From Candidatus Aegiribacteria sp. MLS_C (GTDB lineage: Bacteria; Fermentibacterota; Fermentibacteria; Fermentibacterales; JCC-6), in the NCBI GenBank assembly GCA_002030045.1, contig LQBI01000013.1, forward strand, positions 186,001 through 250,000: 64,000 nucleotides of DNA. Direction: 5' to 3'. The stretch's first letter is position 1; each line of letters opens with the position of its first letter. The notes beneath the pieces are model-generated. The model saw only the letters and a program-made list of their open reading frames with translations. It had not been told where the DNA came from and made no database searches. Both the position numbers and the translations under genes were made by a program. Of the stretch, positions 7,662 to 15,904 are shown piece by piece.

Positions 7662-9053
7662 TCAGATATCATGGGTATCTCCCATGGACGGAATGAAGGG
7701 CGCGATCCCGATGGACGACTCTATCCTGGATGCAAGTGCTCCGCTCTGGTCGGATTCCCCGTGTACCAGGAATATGCCCTCCGCCTCCCTGCCGGTGATC
7801 ATTGCGTACTGCAGCAGCGCGTCGGAGTCGGCGTGCGCCGAGAAGCCGTTGATCACCTCCACCGAGGCTTCGACCTCGTACTCCTCGCCGAATATCCTCA
7901 CCGTCTCCTCCCCCTCCAGCAGCCGTCTGCCCAGGGTGTGCTCGGCCATGAATCCCACTATCAGAACCGTGTTCCTGCTCTCCTGAACGTTGTTCTTCAG
8001 GTGGTGGAGAATTCTCCCGTTCTCGCACATTCCCGAGGCCGATATGATTATCATGGGTGTGTCGTCGTAGTTGAGGGATTTGGAATCTTCGACGCCCTGT
8101 GTGAAATGCAGACCCTCGAACTGGAAGGGGCTCATGCCGCTGTAGAGGTAATCGCGCATCCTGGCGTCGAAACACTCCTGGTGGATCTTGTAGACCTCCG
8201 TCGCATCGAAGGAGAGAGGAGAGTCCACGTATACCCTCATTGGGGGCATGCGGTCCTGCGCCACCAGCTCGTGGATGTAGTAGAGCACCTCCTGGGTGCG
8301 GCCCACGCTGAACGAGGGGATGATGAGCTTGCCGCCGGCATCGAAGGTACGGTGGATTATTCCCTCGAACCTGTTCAGGGATGCCTCCTGAGGTTCGTGG
8401 TTCCTTCCGCCGTAGGTGCTTTCCATGATGAGGACGTCCGCCCTGGCGCTCATGTCAGGGTCCCTGAGTATTGGTCTTCCCGGCCTGCCGAGATCACCGG
8501 AGAAGAGGATTACCCTGCTCTTTCCCTTCTCCCTGACAGTCAGCTCAACCTGGGCGGAACCCAGTATGTGTCCGGCTTCCAGGAATCTGACAGATACCCC
8601 GGGAAACAGCTGGAAGGGTCTTTCGTACGGTATGGACATGAAGTGTTTGAGGGTCTCGGTCACATCCTCGATATCGTAGAGGGGTTCCACCGGGGGCATG
8701 CCGGTGCCCTCCCTCCTGCTGTTGAGGTATTCGGCATCGTACTTCTGTATGTGCGCGCTGTCCGGCAGCATTATGGCGGCAAGGTCACGGGTGGCGAATG
8801 TGGATGTGATCATGCCCCTGAAACCGTCCTTCACCGCTGAGGGCAGACTTCCCGAATGATCGATGTGAGCGTGGGAGAGTATTATCGCATCCAGGCTTCC
8901 CGGTTCGAAGGGCATCTTTCTGTTCAGACGCTCGCTCTCCTGCCTGTGTCCCTGGTGCAGACCACAGTCGAGCAGGATCCTCCTGCCGCCAACCTCGAGA
9001 AGGTGCCTGGACCCTGTCACGGCCCGCGCCGCTCCGTGGAATGTTATTCTCAA
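7662..9053 (-). CDS. Metallo-beta-lactamase/beta-CASP ribonuclease
   Basis: A 463-residue RNA-processing exo/endonuclease of the YSH1/CPSF73-like bacterial group. Zinc motif HAHIDHSG at about residue 58, the GHILGSAQ and FSGDLGR motifs of the lactamase core, then beta-CASP motifs A-C (ESTYG, SFSVGRTQE, ISASGMCENGRI, GFSAHAD). The start is TTG with a strong GGAGGTGA five bases upstream. Cytoplasmic RNA turnover or maturation is the likely role; the exact substrate is unknown. Divergent from the metalloprotease genes. Confidence 0.93.
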   Translation of the reverse strand: MRITFHGAARAVTGSRHLLEVGGRRILLDCGLHQGHRQESERLNRKMPFEPGSLDAIILSHAHIDHSGSLPSAVKDGFRGMITSTFATRDLAAIMLPDSAHIQKYDAEYLNSRREGTGMPPVEPLYDIEDVTETLKHFMSIPYERPFQLFPGVSVRFLEAGHILGSAQVELTVREKGKSRVILFSGDLGRPGRPILRDPDMSARADVLIMESTYGGRNHEPQEASLNRFEGIIHRTFDAGGKLIIPSFSVGRTQEVLYYIHELVAQDRMPPMRVYVDSPLSFDATEVYKIHQECFDARMRDYLYSGMSPFQFEGLHFTQGVEDSKSLNYDDTPMIIISASGMCENGRILHHLKNNVQESRNTVLIVGFMAEHTLGRRLLEGEETVRIFGEEYEVEASVEVINGFSAHADSDALLQYAMITGREAEGIFLVHGESDQSGALASRIESSIGIAPFIPSMGDTHDI

Positions 9054-9133
9054 TTCTCACCTCCAAGGTCCGACTATGTTCACGGGGACCTCCCGGAGCA
9101 ACCTTCGAGCGAGTCTCCGGGAACCCCTCTTCC

Positions 9134-9166
9134 AGTATAGACATTACTTACACGGGCATGTATCTT
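9134..9166. promoter_or_regulatory. Divergent promoter region in the largest intergenic gap
   Basis: The 250-base gap 9054-9303 holds no gene. On the plus strand TAGACA (9138-9143) is separated by 17 bases from TATCTT (9161-9166), a plausible sigma-70 promoter for the metalloprotease genes with a leader of about 130 bases. On the minus strand TATACT (9139-9134) is a good -10 box for the beta-CASP gene but its -35 is poor. The two elements overlap, so divergent transcription may be mutually exclusive. The leader contains a perfect 6-bp hairpin, GCCGGG/CCCGGC at 9261-9277. Confidence 0.4.
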
Positions 9167-9303
9167 TGAAAGGAAAGCATGCGGTCCTTATCACCGGAAT
9201 CCCTGGGATGCCGTACAGTATCCTTATGGATAACTTAAAATTACATGCGATAACCTATGAGCCGGGTCACGCCCGGCAAAAACGTTCGAGAAGGGATGGA
9301 TCG

Positions 9304-11031
9304 ATGAAAAGCAACCTTGCTCTGATCGGTTCTCTTCTGCTCGTCCTTTCCGGGACCGTCCTCGGCGACACCCCTATGGAGAGGATACTCTCCGCGCTGG
9401 AGGCCGGAGAGATAAGCGAGGCGGAAGCGGCCGAACTGCTGTTGATGAGCGTCAACGACTTCGAAAACGTACCCTCCCGTTTCACGGAGGGCGCCGATTC
9501 CGAGATCTGCGGAACCCCCGCCATGATGGAGGCCCTTCGCCTGGTCGGCGATACGGATGTCCCCCTGGCCAACAGACCGGTGTTGAGCGGTCCCGAGTAC
9601 ACCTTGGACTCACCTTCGGGTCATTTCAAGATACACTGGACCGATTCCGGAGCTGATGCCACCAACTCCAGCTACGTTAACAGCATCGCCCTGGCAGCCG
9701 ATTCGGCATGGGCGGTGCAGTGCGACCAGATGGAGTTCTTCCAGCCGCCTCCGGACAACAATGTGGGAGGCGACAACAAGTACGACATCTACGTCAAGTA
9801 CCTCTCCGGGGCCACCCTGGGCTACACCACTTGTTCGGGCGAGTACCATCCCCCCGATTCAACGCACGACTGCTCCGCCAGCCACATAGTGATGAACAAC
9901 AACATCACGTCCATCGGCACGAGGGTCTGCACCGTGGCCCACGAGTTCCAGCACGCGATACAGATGTCCTACGACTACAACGAGCCCACCTGGTTCATGG
10001 AGAACTGCGCCGTCTGGATGGAGGAGATGACCTATCCCGACTACAACGACTACCTGCAGTACATAAGCTACGGCGAGAACGCACTCCGCTACCCGTGGCT
10101 GGACATCAGGACCGGCGCCATGTACTGGTACGGAGCCTTCACCTGGCCCTGGATGATGTGGGACAGGTGGGGATACGAATCGGTCCGCAGCGTCTGGGAG
10201 TACTGCGCCGAAACAAGCGGCAACAACATGCTGGCCGCACATGACGACATGTTCGCCGACCACGGCCTGACCTTCGAGCAGTTCTTCATGGACTACAGCG
10301 CCTGGAGATGGTTCACCGCCACCAACTGGTACTCCGGCTGCGGAATGTACAACCCCGAGGCCGCCCTCTGGCTTCCCGGACCAAGGGTCCTTCCCTACCA
10401 CGAGGCCAGCAGTCTTCCCTTCAGCGGCGACCAGACCACGAACTTCGAACCCGAACAGTGGGGCATCCACTGGATAAGGGTCACCCTTGACGACTACCAG
10501 GACGAATGGATCGAGTTCGACTTCGACGGCCGCGACGGCTTCGAATGGGACCTGGGCGTCATCATGCAGGACCTTGACGGCGACAGGCACTACTTCGAGT
10601 GGTACGACTGCGACCCGTCCTCCGGCGACCTTACGGTTACCGTGGGCGCTTCCGGCTGGGACTACGCCATATTCATCCCGGCCTTCATAAGCTCCTCGCC
10701 GCTTGACCACCTCTACACCTTCGACATCACCGCCATCGGGACCGGTCTCGAGGGCTCGCCGGACGTGACCGACCAGTTCGATCTCGACGTATCCTCGAAC
10801 CCCATGCCGGCGAACGGCTCCGTGAGCTTCAACATGCCACAGGCGGGCAGGGCCGAGATCCACGTGTACGACATGAGCGGCAGGGTGGCCGCAACCCTGC
10901 TCGACGGTGAAGTGCCGGCGGGCGTCAACACCGTGGAGTTCCAGGGAACGGACCTTTCCAGCGGCACGTACTTCATAATGCTCTTCGCCGACGGCCGAAT
11001 GGCATCCCAGAAGGTCGTGCTGGCCGAATAG
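9304..11031 (+). CDS. Secreted metalloprotease (MXAN_6640-like) with C-terminal sorting domain
   Basis: Predicted extracellular zinc protease, 575 residues. Order: signal peptide (NLALIGSLLLVLSGTVLG), a short helical propeptide-like segment (ERILSALEAGEISEAEAAEL), the catalytic region with HEFQH at His213, then WFMENCAVWMEE, which supplies the probable third ligand Glu, a beta domain, and a C-terminal module of about 75 residues (SSNPMPANGSVSFNMP, VYDMSGR, SGTYFIML) of the type A/Por T9SS-like sorting fold. The upstream-extended reading has no signal peptide and is rejected; ATG follows GAAGGGATGG. The similarity to the MXAN_6640 family is from memory of the HEFxHxxQ...W.EE pattern. Confidence 0.8.
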   Translation: MKSNLALIGSLLLVLSGTVLGDTPMERILSALEAGEISEAEAAELLLMSVNDFENVPSRFTEGADSEICGTPAMMEALRLVGDTDVPLANRPVLSGPEYTLDSPSGHFKIHWTDSGADATNSSYVNSIALAADSAWAVQCDQMEFFQPPPDNNVGGDNKYDIYVKYLSGATLGYTTCSGEYHPPDSTHDCSASHIVMNNNITSIGTRVCTVAHEFQHAIQMSYDYNEPTWFMENCAVWMEEMTYPDYNDYLQYISYGENALRYPWLDIRTGAMYWYGAFTWPWMMWDRWGYESVRSVWEYCAETSGNNMLAAHDDMFADHGLTFEQFFMDYSAWRWFTATNWYSGCGMYNPEAALWLPGPRVLPYHEASSLPFSGDQTTNFEPEQWGIHWIRVTLDDYQDEWIEFDFDGRDGFEWDLGVIMQDLDGDRHYFEWYDCDPSSGDLTVTVGASGWDYAIFIPAFISSSPLDHLYTFDITAIGTGLEGSPDVTDQFDLDVSSNPMPANGSVSFNMPQAGRAEIHVYDMSGRVAATLLDGEVPAGVNTVEFQGTDLSSGTYFIMLFADGRMASQKVVLAE

Positions 11032-11051
11032 CAGTCTTCTGACCGGAACGG

Positions 11052-11080
11052 AGGGGCCTCTTCACCGAGAGGCCCCTTTC
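11052..11080 (+). terminator. Rho-independent terminator after metalloprotease 1
   Basis: A perfect 10-bp stem (AGGGGCCTCT with AGAGGCCCCT) and a 6-base loop, followed by TTCAGTT. It separates the two tandem protease genes, so the second may need its own promoter or read-through. Confidence 0.75.
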
Positions 11081-11142
11081 AGTTATGTTGCCTTTGTGCT
11101 GCAGATGAATACGCAGCGTCGGACCATCGTACGGAGGTAACT

Positions 11143-12855
11143 ATGCATCCGAGACACGGAACGGCGGTTCTTACGTGTGTTCTCCTCCTGGCGGGGGATT
11201 CCCGCGGGGACACGGTACCGGAGAGGATAACCCGGGACCTTGAAAGCGGAGGAATAACCCGGCTTGAAGCCGCAGAGCTTCTGGAGGCCTGCGTCACGGA
11301 TCCCGGTGCCCTTCCCTCCCGGTACACGGAGGGGACGGAGGACCAGCCCTGCGGGACTCCCGCTCTCCTTGCCGCCCTCAGGCTTCGGGAGGAACCGCCC
11401 GGGGAGGCAAGCAGGCCCCTGCTCAGCGGCCCGGAGTACACCATCGACTCGCCCGCCGGCCATTTCAAGTTGCACTGGACCGACTCGGGAGCGGATTCTA
11501 CGAACTACGGATACGTCGTGGACCTTGCAGTGGCGGCGGACACATCCTGGCTGGTCCAGTGCGACCAGATGGGGTTCTTCCAGCCACCGCCGGACAACGG
11601 CGAGGGAGGGGACGACCTGTATGACATATACGTTGTAAACCTCTCCGGAGGCGTCCTCGGCTACTGCACCTGCTCCGGTGAGTACCAGCCTCCGGACTCC
11701 ACCCACGAATGCTCGGCCAGCCACATAGTCGTAGACAGCGGAATATCATCCAAAGACCTCAGGAAATGCGTGGTGGCCCACGAGTTCCATCATGCCGTTC
11801 AGGCTTCCTACGACTACGGCGAGGGAATAGGTTTCGTGGAGCAGTGCGCGGTCTGGATGGTTGAACTGGTCTACCCGGAGGTCGACGACTGGTACGGCAG
11901 CATCTCATCGGGTGAGAACTCGCTGAGGACTCCCTGGACAGGTGTCTTCCAGCTCACCTACGGAGGCTTCCCGTGGCCCTGGATGATGTGGGACAGATGG
12001 GGCTACGAATCGGTGCGCAGCGTCTGGGAGTACTGCGCCGCGGAACCCGGCAACAACACTCGTGAGGCGAACGGGTACATGATCGGGGACCATGGCATGA
12101 CGATGGAGCAGTTCTTCATGGACTACGGGCTCTGGAGGTGGTTCACCGCAGGCAACTGGTACAGCGGCTGCGGAATGTACAACCCCGACGCGGCCCTCTG
12201 GCTTCCGGGACCCAGGGTGCTGCCCCAGCACGAGGTCGCCAGCCTTCCCTTCTCAGGGGACCAGACCGAGTACTTCCCTCCCGACACCTACGGCATACAC
12301 TGGATAAGGGTCGACCTGTCCGACATGCAGGACCAATGGGTGAGAATGGAATTCGACGGCAGGGACGGCTTCAAGTGGGACCTTGGAGTGATAATGCAGG
12401 ACCTCTCAGGACGTTTCTGTTTCCAGTGGTACGAATGCGACGCGGCCACCGGGGAGGTCTCCGTCTCCGTGGGTGCGTCAGGGTGGGACTACGCCGTTTT
12501 CTTCCCGGCCTTCGTGGATGAGACTTCGCTGGACCACCTCTACCAGTTCCAGCTGTCCTCCTCCACCGGCATCGAAGGCGGGTACGGAGGGCCGGAGGGT
12601 TTCGGCCTGGCCCTCTCGTCGAACCCTCCGGGTCCGGGGGCCTTCGTCTCCTTCTCACTCCCTTCATCTGAAAGGGTCCTCCTCAGGGTGTACGACATGA
12701 GCGGAAGGGCGGCTGCCAGCATTATGGAAGGGATGGCCGGACCCGGGTCCCACGAGATCCCCCTGGACGGAATGGACCTGGCCCCTGGTACCTACTTCGT
12801 GGTCCTCCGTGCCGGGAATGCGGCTGAATGCCTCAGGGTGACGATGGTCGAGTAG
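11143..12855 (+). CDS. Secreted metalloprotease paralogue with degenerate C-terminal sorting domain
   Basis: A 570-residue tandem duplicate of the gene just upstream, colinear over its whole length: signal peptide, propeptide-like ERITRDLESGGITRLEAAEL, HEFHH at His213 (same residue number as in the first copy), FVEQCAVWMVE, then blocks such as WPWMMWDRWGYESVRSVWEY that are identical or nearly so between copies. The C-terminal module (FVSFSLPSSERVLLRVYDMSGR, APGTYFVVL) is preserved. In place of EE after W-M the copy has VE, so the metal-binding Glu should be checked. Start ATG follows ACGGAGGTAACT. Confidence 0.8.
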   Translation: MHPRHGTAVLTCVLLLAGDSRGDTVPERITRDLESGGITRLEAAELLEACVTDPGALPSRYTEGTEDQPCGTPALLAALRLREEPPGEASRPLLSGPEYTIDSPAGHFKLHWTDSGADSTNYGYVVDLAVAADTSWLVQCDQMGFFQPPPDNGEGGDDLYDIYVVNLSGGVLGYCTCSGEYQPPDSTHECSASHIVVDSGISSKDLRKCVVAHEFHHAVQASYDYGEGIGFVEQCAVWMVELVYPEVDDWYGSISSGENSLRTPWTGVFQLTYGGFPWPWMMWDRWGYESVRSVWEYCAAEPGNNTREANGYMIGDHGMTMEQFFMDYGLWRWFTAGNWYSGCGMYNPDAALWLPGPRVLPQHEVASLPFSGDQTEYFPPDTYGIHWIRVDLSDMQDQWVRMEFDGRDGFKWDLGVIMQDLSGRFCFQWYECDAATGEVSVSVGASGWDYAVFFPAFVDETSLDHLYQFQLSSSTGIEGGYGGPEGFGLALSSNPPGPGAFVSFSLPSSERVLLRVYDMSGRAAASIMEGMAGPGSHEIPLDGMDLAPGTYFVVLRAGNAAECLRVTMVE

Positions 12856-12928
12856 AGCCACCGCCGGCCGCGGCCTTTGCTTATATTCACGCCCGAATGG
12901 GACCGGTCCCGGTACTTCCGGAGGAAGA

Positions 12929-13714
12929 ATGCTCAGATATGTCCTTGCCTCGTTCAGATCTGTCGCTGTCTCAATGCTGCTGCTCTCTGGATGCGGCGGC
13001 GGAGGGAACGGCATGCAGGGGGAGAGGAGCCCGCAGGCCAGGATGCCCCTGGTGGCGGTCTCGTTCAGGGAGATGCCCTCATCCGCCGATGTTCCGTGGG
13101 CCCTCAGAAGAGGGAGGGGGGACCTCTCGGCGGCGGTCCTCGTGAATGGCGAGCAGGACCCCGGAGGATGGATGGATATCCTCATGGAGGCACGCTCGTC
13201 CGGTCTCCTGGTCGCCCTGTTCTCTGACAGGGTGCCAGGCATGGTGATGGGACCCGACGATATCCTGATCTGGACCGATTCGATGGACAGGGTGCATGCC
13301 GAGCCTCCGGAACTAGCCTCCCAGCTCCCTTCGACCATGGCCCTGGACAGCGCCAAGTACCACGGCCTGGTGCTAGAACTCTGTGAAATGTACAAACCGG
13401 ACATAGTGGTCATCGACATAGCCCCCGGGAACGAGGGACTCCTGCTGAGCATCGCCGCCCGGTGGACATCCCCCGAGGTCCTCTCCTCGTACAGGGTGGT
13501 GCTGTTCTCCGCCGCCGGAGGCTCCGGGCGGCGGGGATGGTGCGCCATGGCCGGAAGCGGCATCAACGGGAACGTACCGCCGGGTGTCACGGTGTCCGGC
13601 CTCTTCTCCACGGTACGGATACTGGCCGGTATGGACTGGGTTTCAAGGCTTCCGGGAAGCGTTCCCGCCCTGGCCGTCCTGGAGGACCCCTCTGCAATAT
13701 GGGATTCACGTTGA
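12929..13714 (+). CDS. Lipoprotein with alkaline-phosphatase-like C-terminal segment
   Basis: A 261-residue protein with a lipobox (MLLLSGC, then a Gly run) and a good ribosome-binding site (CCGGAGGAAG). The middle segment (YKPDIVVIDIAPGNEGLLLSI) and the C-terminal segment (MAGSGINGNVPPGVTVSGLF then LAGMDWVSRLPG) resemble the end of alkaline phosphatase/phosphodiesterase folds, where a GxGI strand precedes the D-x-xPTxL helix. The usual metal ligands (Asp/His) are not visible, so catalysis is doubtful; a binding or scaffolding role is possible. It overlaps the next gene by 16 bases. Assignment of the fold is tentative. Confidence 0.6.
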   Translation: MLRYVLASFRSVAVSMLLLSGCGGGGNGMQGERSPQARMPLVAVSFREMPSSADVPWALRRGRGDLSAAVLVNGEQDPGGWMDILMEARSSGLLVALFSDRVPGMVMGPDDILIWTDSMDRVHAEPPELASQLPSTMALDSAKYHGLVLELCEMYKPDIVVIDIAPGNEGLLLSIAARWTSPEVLSSYRVVLFSAAGGSGRRGWCAMAGSGINGNVPPGVTVSGLFSTVRILAGMDWVSRLPGSVPALAVLEDPSAIWDSR

Positions 13715-15903
13715 GGCTCCGGCCCCTCCGGAACACGGTGCTTTCCCTCGCGGAGCGGGTTGCCTCCATTCCAGCCACCCCGACCCAGCTGGCGGGTCTG
13801 TTCGCCGCGACGGTCATCGTGAGGAACCTGCTGGAATCCATGGCCGCGGGGAACCTGTTCCCCGTTCCGGCCTTCGTATTCCATTTCCCCATAGCGTACG
13901 TGTTCCCCATGGCGTTTCTCACCGTACTGCTCCACCTGCTCTCCGGCTACTCCCTCCGCAAGCTCCTGAAGCTCATGGTATTCGCCTGGACCCTGACACT
14001 TCTCCCCCCTTTTCTCGATTACCTTCTCGGAACCACCTCGGCCATAGGCTACTTCCCTCTGCAGAAGGGGAACGCCCTGCACTTCCTGCTCAACTTCTTC
14101 AATCCATCCGTGGAGCTTCAGGGAACCACCGCGGGAATAAGGATAGAGGCAGCCATAGGATGCCTGCTGGCAGGCGTCTTCGCATGGTCCGTAGCGCCTG
14201 ACAGACGTTTCCTCAGGGGTATCGGCACCAGTGTCATCTTCGCTCCGGTCTTTCTTTTCTTTTTCACACGGCACAGCCTGGTCCATCTGCTGACAGTTGA
14301 CATCTTCCCCTACGCCGAGACTCTTCAGGAATACTATCAGTGGCATGCCGCCACCGCCCCGCACTTCACCGGTTCGCTCCACTACACCGCCTTCATCGTG
14401 GACCTGGTTCCGGTCACCCTCATACTGGCATGGTTCTACAGGAGGCTGTACCCTGACAGTTTCTCCGCGGCGCTGCGCTCTCTCCGCTCAAGGGCGTGGG
14501 TCCTTGCCGTTCCTCCGGCAGGAACCCTGTGCTTCGCCGCGGCCTCCGGGGGCAGCATCACCTTCGCCGACGCGGTATCCGCAGCGGGAGCGTTCATGTC
14601 CTCGACGTTACTCGTCGCCTCGTCGGCGGCTGAGAACAGGGTCGCATGGACCATGAGAGCGATGGCGCTGGCGGCGGCGGCGGCCGTTGGGTGGCCCACA
14701 TCGGCCTTTCTTGTCCTAGGCGTCTCGATGGCGATGCTTCCCGGTCCCGCATGGGTGCCGGGTTCTCTCAGCGCAGCATCCGCATTCCTGGTGGCATGCA
14801 GCCCTGCCGGTCTATCGTGGGGCGCATGGTTCCCGGTGCCAGTTCTGCTCTGTGGACTGGCCGGAGCCGCCGGGAAGTGGCCCGTCGGAAGTGCCGCCGC
14901 AGCAGCGGCGGCGGTCGCTGTACTTCTTGCCGGTCCTTCGGGAACCACTTCCTACAGAGAGCATTTCACGGGGCTGTTCGACGCCGTAAGCAGGAACGGC
15001 AGGCTGGACATGTCCCTTCAGCTTGCCAGGGAGATGGCCGCATCCGGCGGGGACATCCTGAATCTCGGAAAGGCAGAGCTGGAGGCCGGGAACGAGGACC
15101 GGGCCCTGTGGTGCTACGGCATCGCCTCGAAAATGGACGGTACCTCGACCGACGCCTACCGGCTGGGACTCAACCTTGCTCTGGCACGGGAGGACGAAGA
15201 TGCCTTCGACCGGCTCATGGATGACGTGATGTCCGACGAGGAACTCCGCCGGGAGATGGATATAGGAAGCATCATGCTGGCCCGGGCATCCAGCCGGGGC
15301 GACACTCTCTTCATTCGAAGGGCGATCGAGATGGCCGGACCGTCACCCCAGCTGTTCCACGCCTTCTCCACGGCCTGCGCCGCCTCCGGGGATCCTGAGA
15401 GGGCATCGGCCTACGCCGCTGCAGCGCTGTCCCATCCCGACGCCAGGGCAGGTCAGTACGCGTGGGCCATCATCCTTACCGCATCCACCGGAGGGGACTT
15501 CGATTCCCTCTTTCGGGCCGGAATGGACAGGTTCCCCCGTTCAACGGCGATCATGCGGGCCCGCCTCATGGTGCCCCTGTCCCTGAGTGAACCGCCGGAC
15601 CGGGAGGACCTCCTGGACAGGGTACTGAAACTGCAACCAGCCTCGCCGGCTGTGCTGAGGACGGCCGCACTCTGGTCACTGGGCGCGGGCAGGTTCCGTG
15701 ACGCGACAGATTACTCAGTGAGGGCCATAGCGGCGACCGGAGAACCCGATGCCGCACTTCTACTGGCAGCCTGTACCGCGGCGGATGCCGCAGGGGACAG
15801 TACGGTGCTGGACGCAATGGCCAGCTACGCCCGTTCCATGTTCCCCGGGGATCCTGCCTTCCTCCGGTACCTGGAGGTCCCGGCGCCGGGAGACGGACCC
15901 TAG
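13699..15903 (+). CDS. Polytopic membrane protein with C-terminal TPR-like domain
   Basis: Not recognised as a named family. The first 415 residues form roughly 12 hydrophobic segments (for example FPIAYVFPMAFLTVLLHLLS and FAPVFLFFFTRHSLVHLL), and residues 415 to 734 are a soluble Ala/Leu-rich helical array with TPR-like spacing (ILNLGKAELEAGNEDRALWCY). The ATG at 13699 lies inside the end of the upstream gene; the longer open frame upstream is antisense-like noise. Membrane and repeat layout, and coupling to the neighbouring genes, suggest a complex; the soluble part would lie in the periplasm or cytoplasm depending on topology. Confidence 0.75.
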   Translation: MGFTLRLRPLRNTVLSLAERVASIPATPTQLAGLFAATVIVRNLLESMAAGNLFPVPAFVFHFPIAYVFPMAFLTVLLHLLSGYSLRKLLKLMVFAWTLTLLPPFLDYLLGTTSAIGYFPLQKGNALHFLLNFFNPSVELQGTTAGIRIEAAIGCLLAGVFAWSVAPDRRFLRGIGTSVIFAPVFLFFFTRHSLVHLLTVDIFPYAETLQEYYQWHAATAPHFTGSLHYTAFIVDLVPVTLILAWFYRRLYPDSFSAALRSLRSRAWVLAVPPAGTLCFAAASGGSITFADAVSAAGAFMSSTLLVASSAAENRVAWTMRAMALAAAAAVGWPTSAFLVLGVSMAMLPGPAWVPGSLSAASAFLVACSPAGLSWGAWFPVPVLLCGLAGAAGKWPVGSAAAAAAAVAVLLAGPSGTTSYREHFTGLFDAVSRNGRLDMSLQLAREMAASGGDILNLGKAELEAGNEDRALWCYGIASKMDGTSTDAYRLGLNLALAREDEDAFDRLMDDVMSDEELRREMDIGSIMLARASSRGDTLFIRRAIEMAGPSPQLFHAFSTACAASGDPERASAYAAAALSHPDARAGQYAWAIILTASTGGDFDSLFRAGMDRFPRSTAIMRARLMVPLSLSEPPDREDLLDRVLKLQPASPAVLRTAALWSLGAGRFRDATDYSVRAIAATGEPDAALLLAACTAADAAGDSTVLDAMASYARSMFPGDPAFLRYLEVPAPGDGP

Positions 15904-15904
15904 A

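Noticed and set aside
7626-8840. A 404-codon plus-strand frame
   Set aside because: Antisense to the beta-CASP RNase with no motif of its own.
9261-9277. GCCGGG/CCCGGC hairpin as a terminator or riboswitch
   Set aside because: It is followed by A, not T, on the plus strand and does not match a riboswitch core I know; it is only a leader hairpin.
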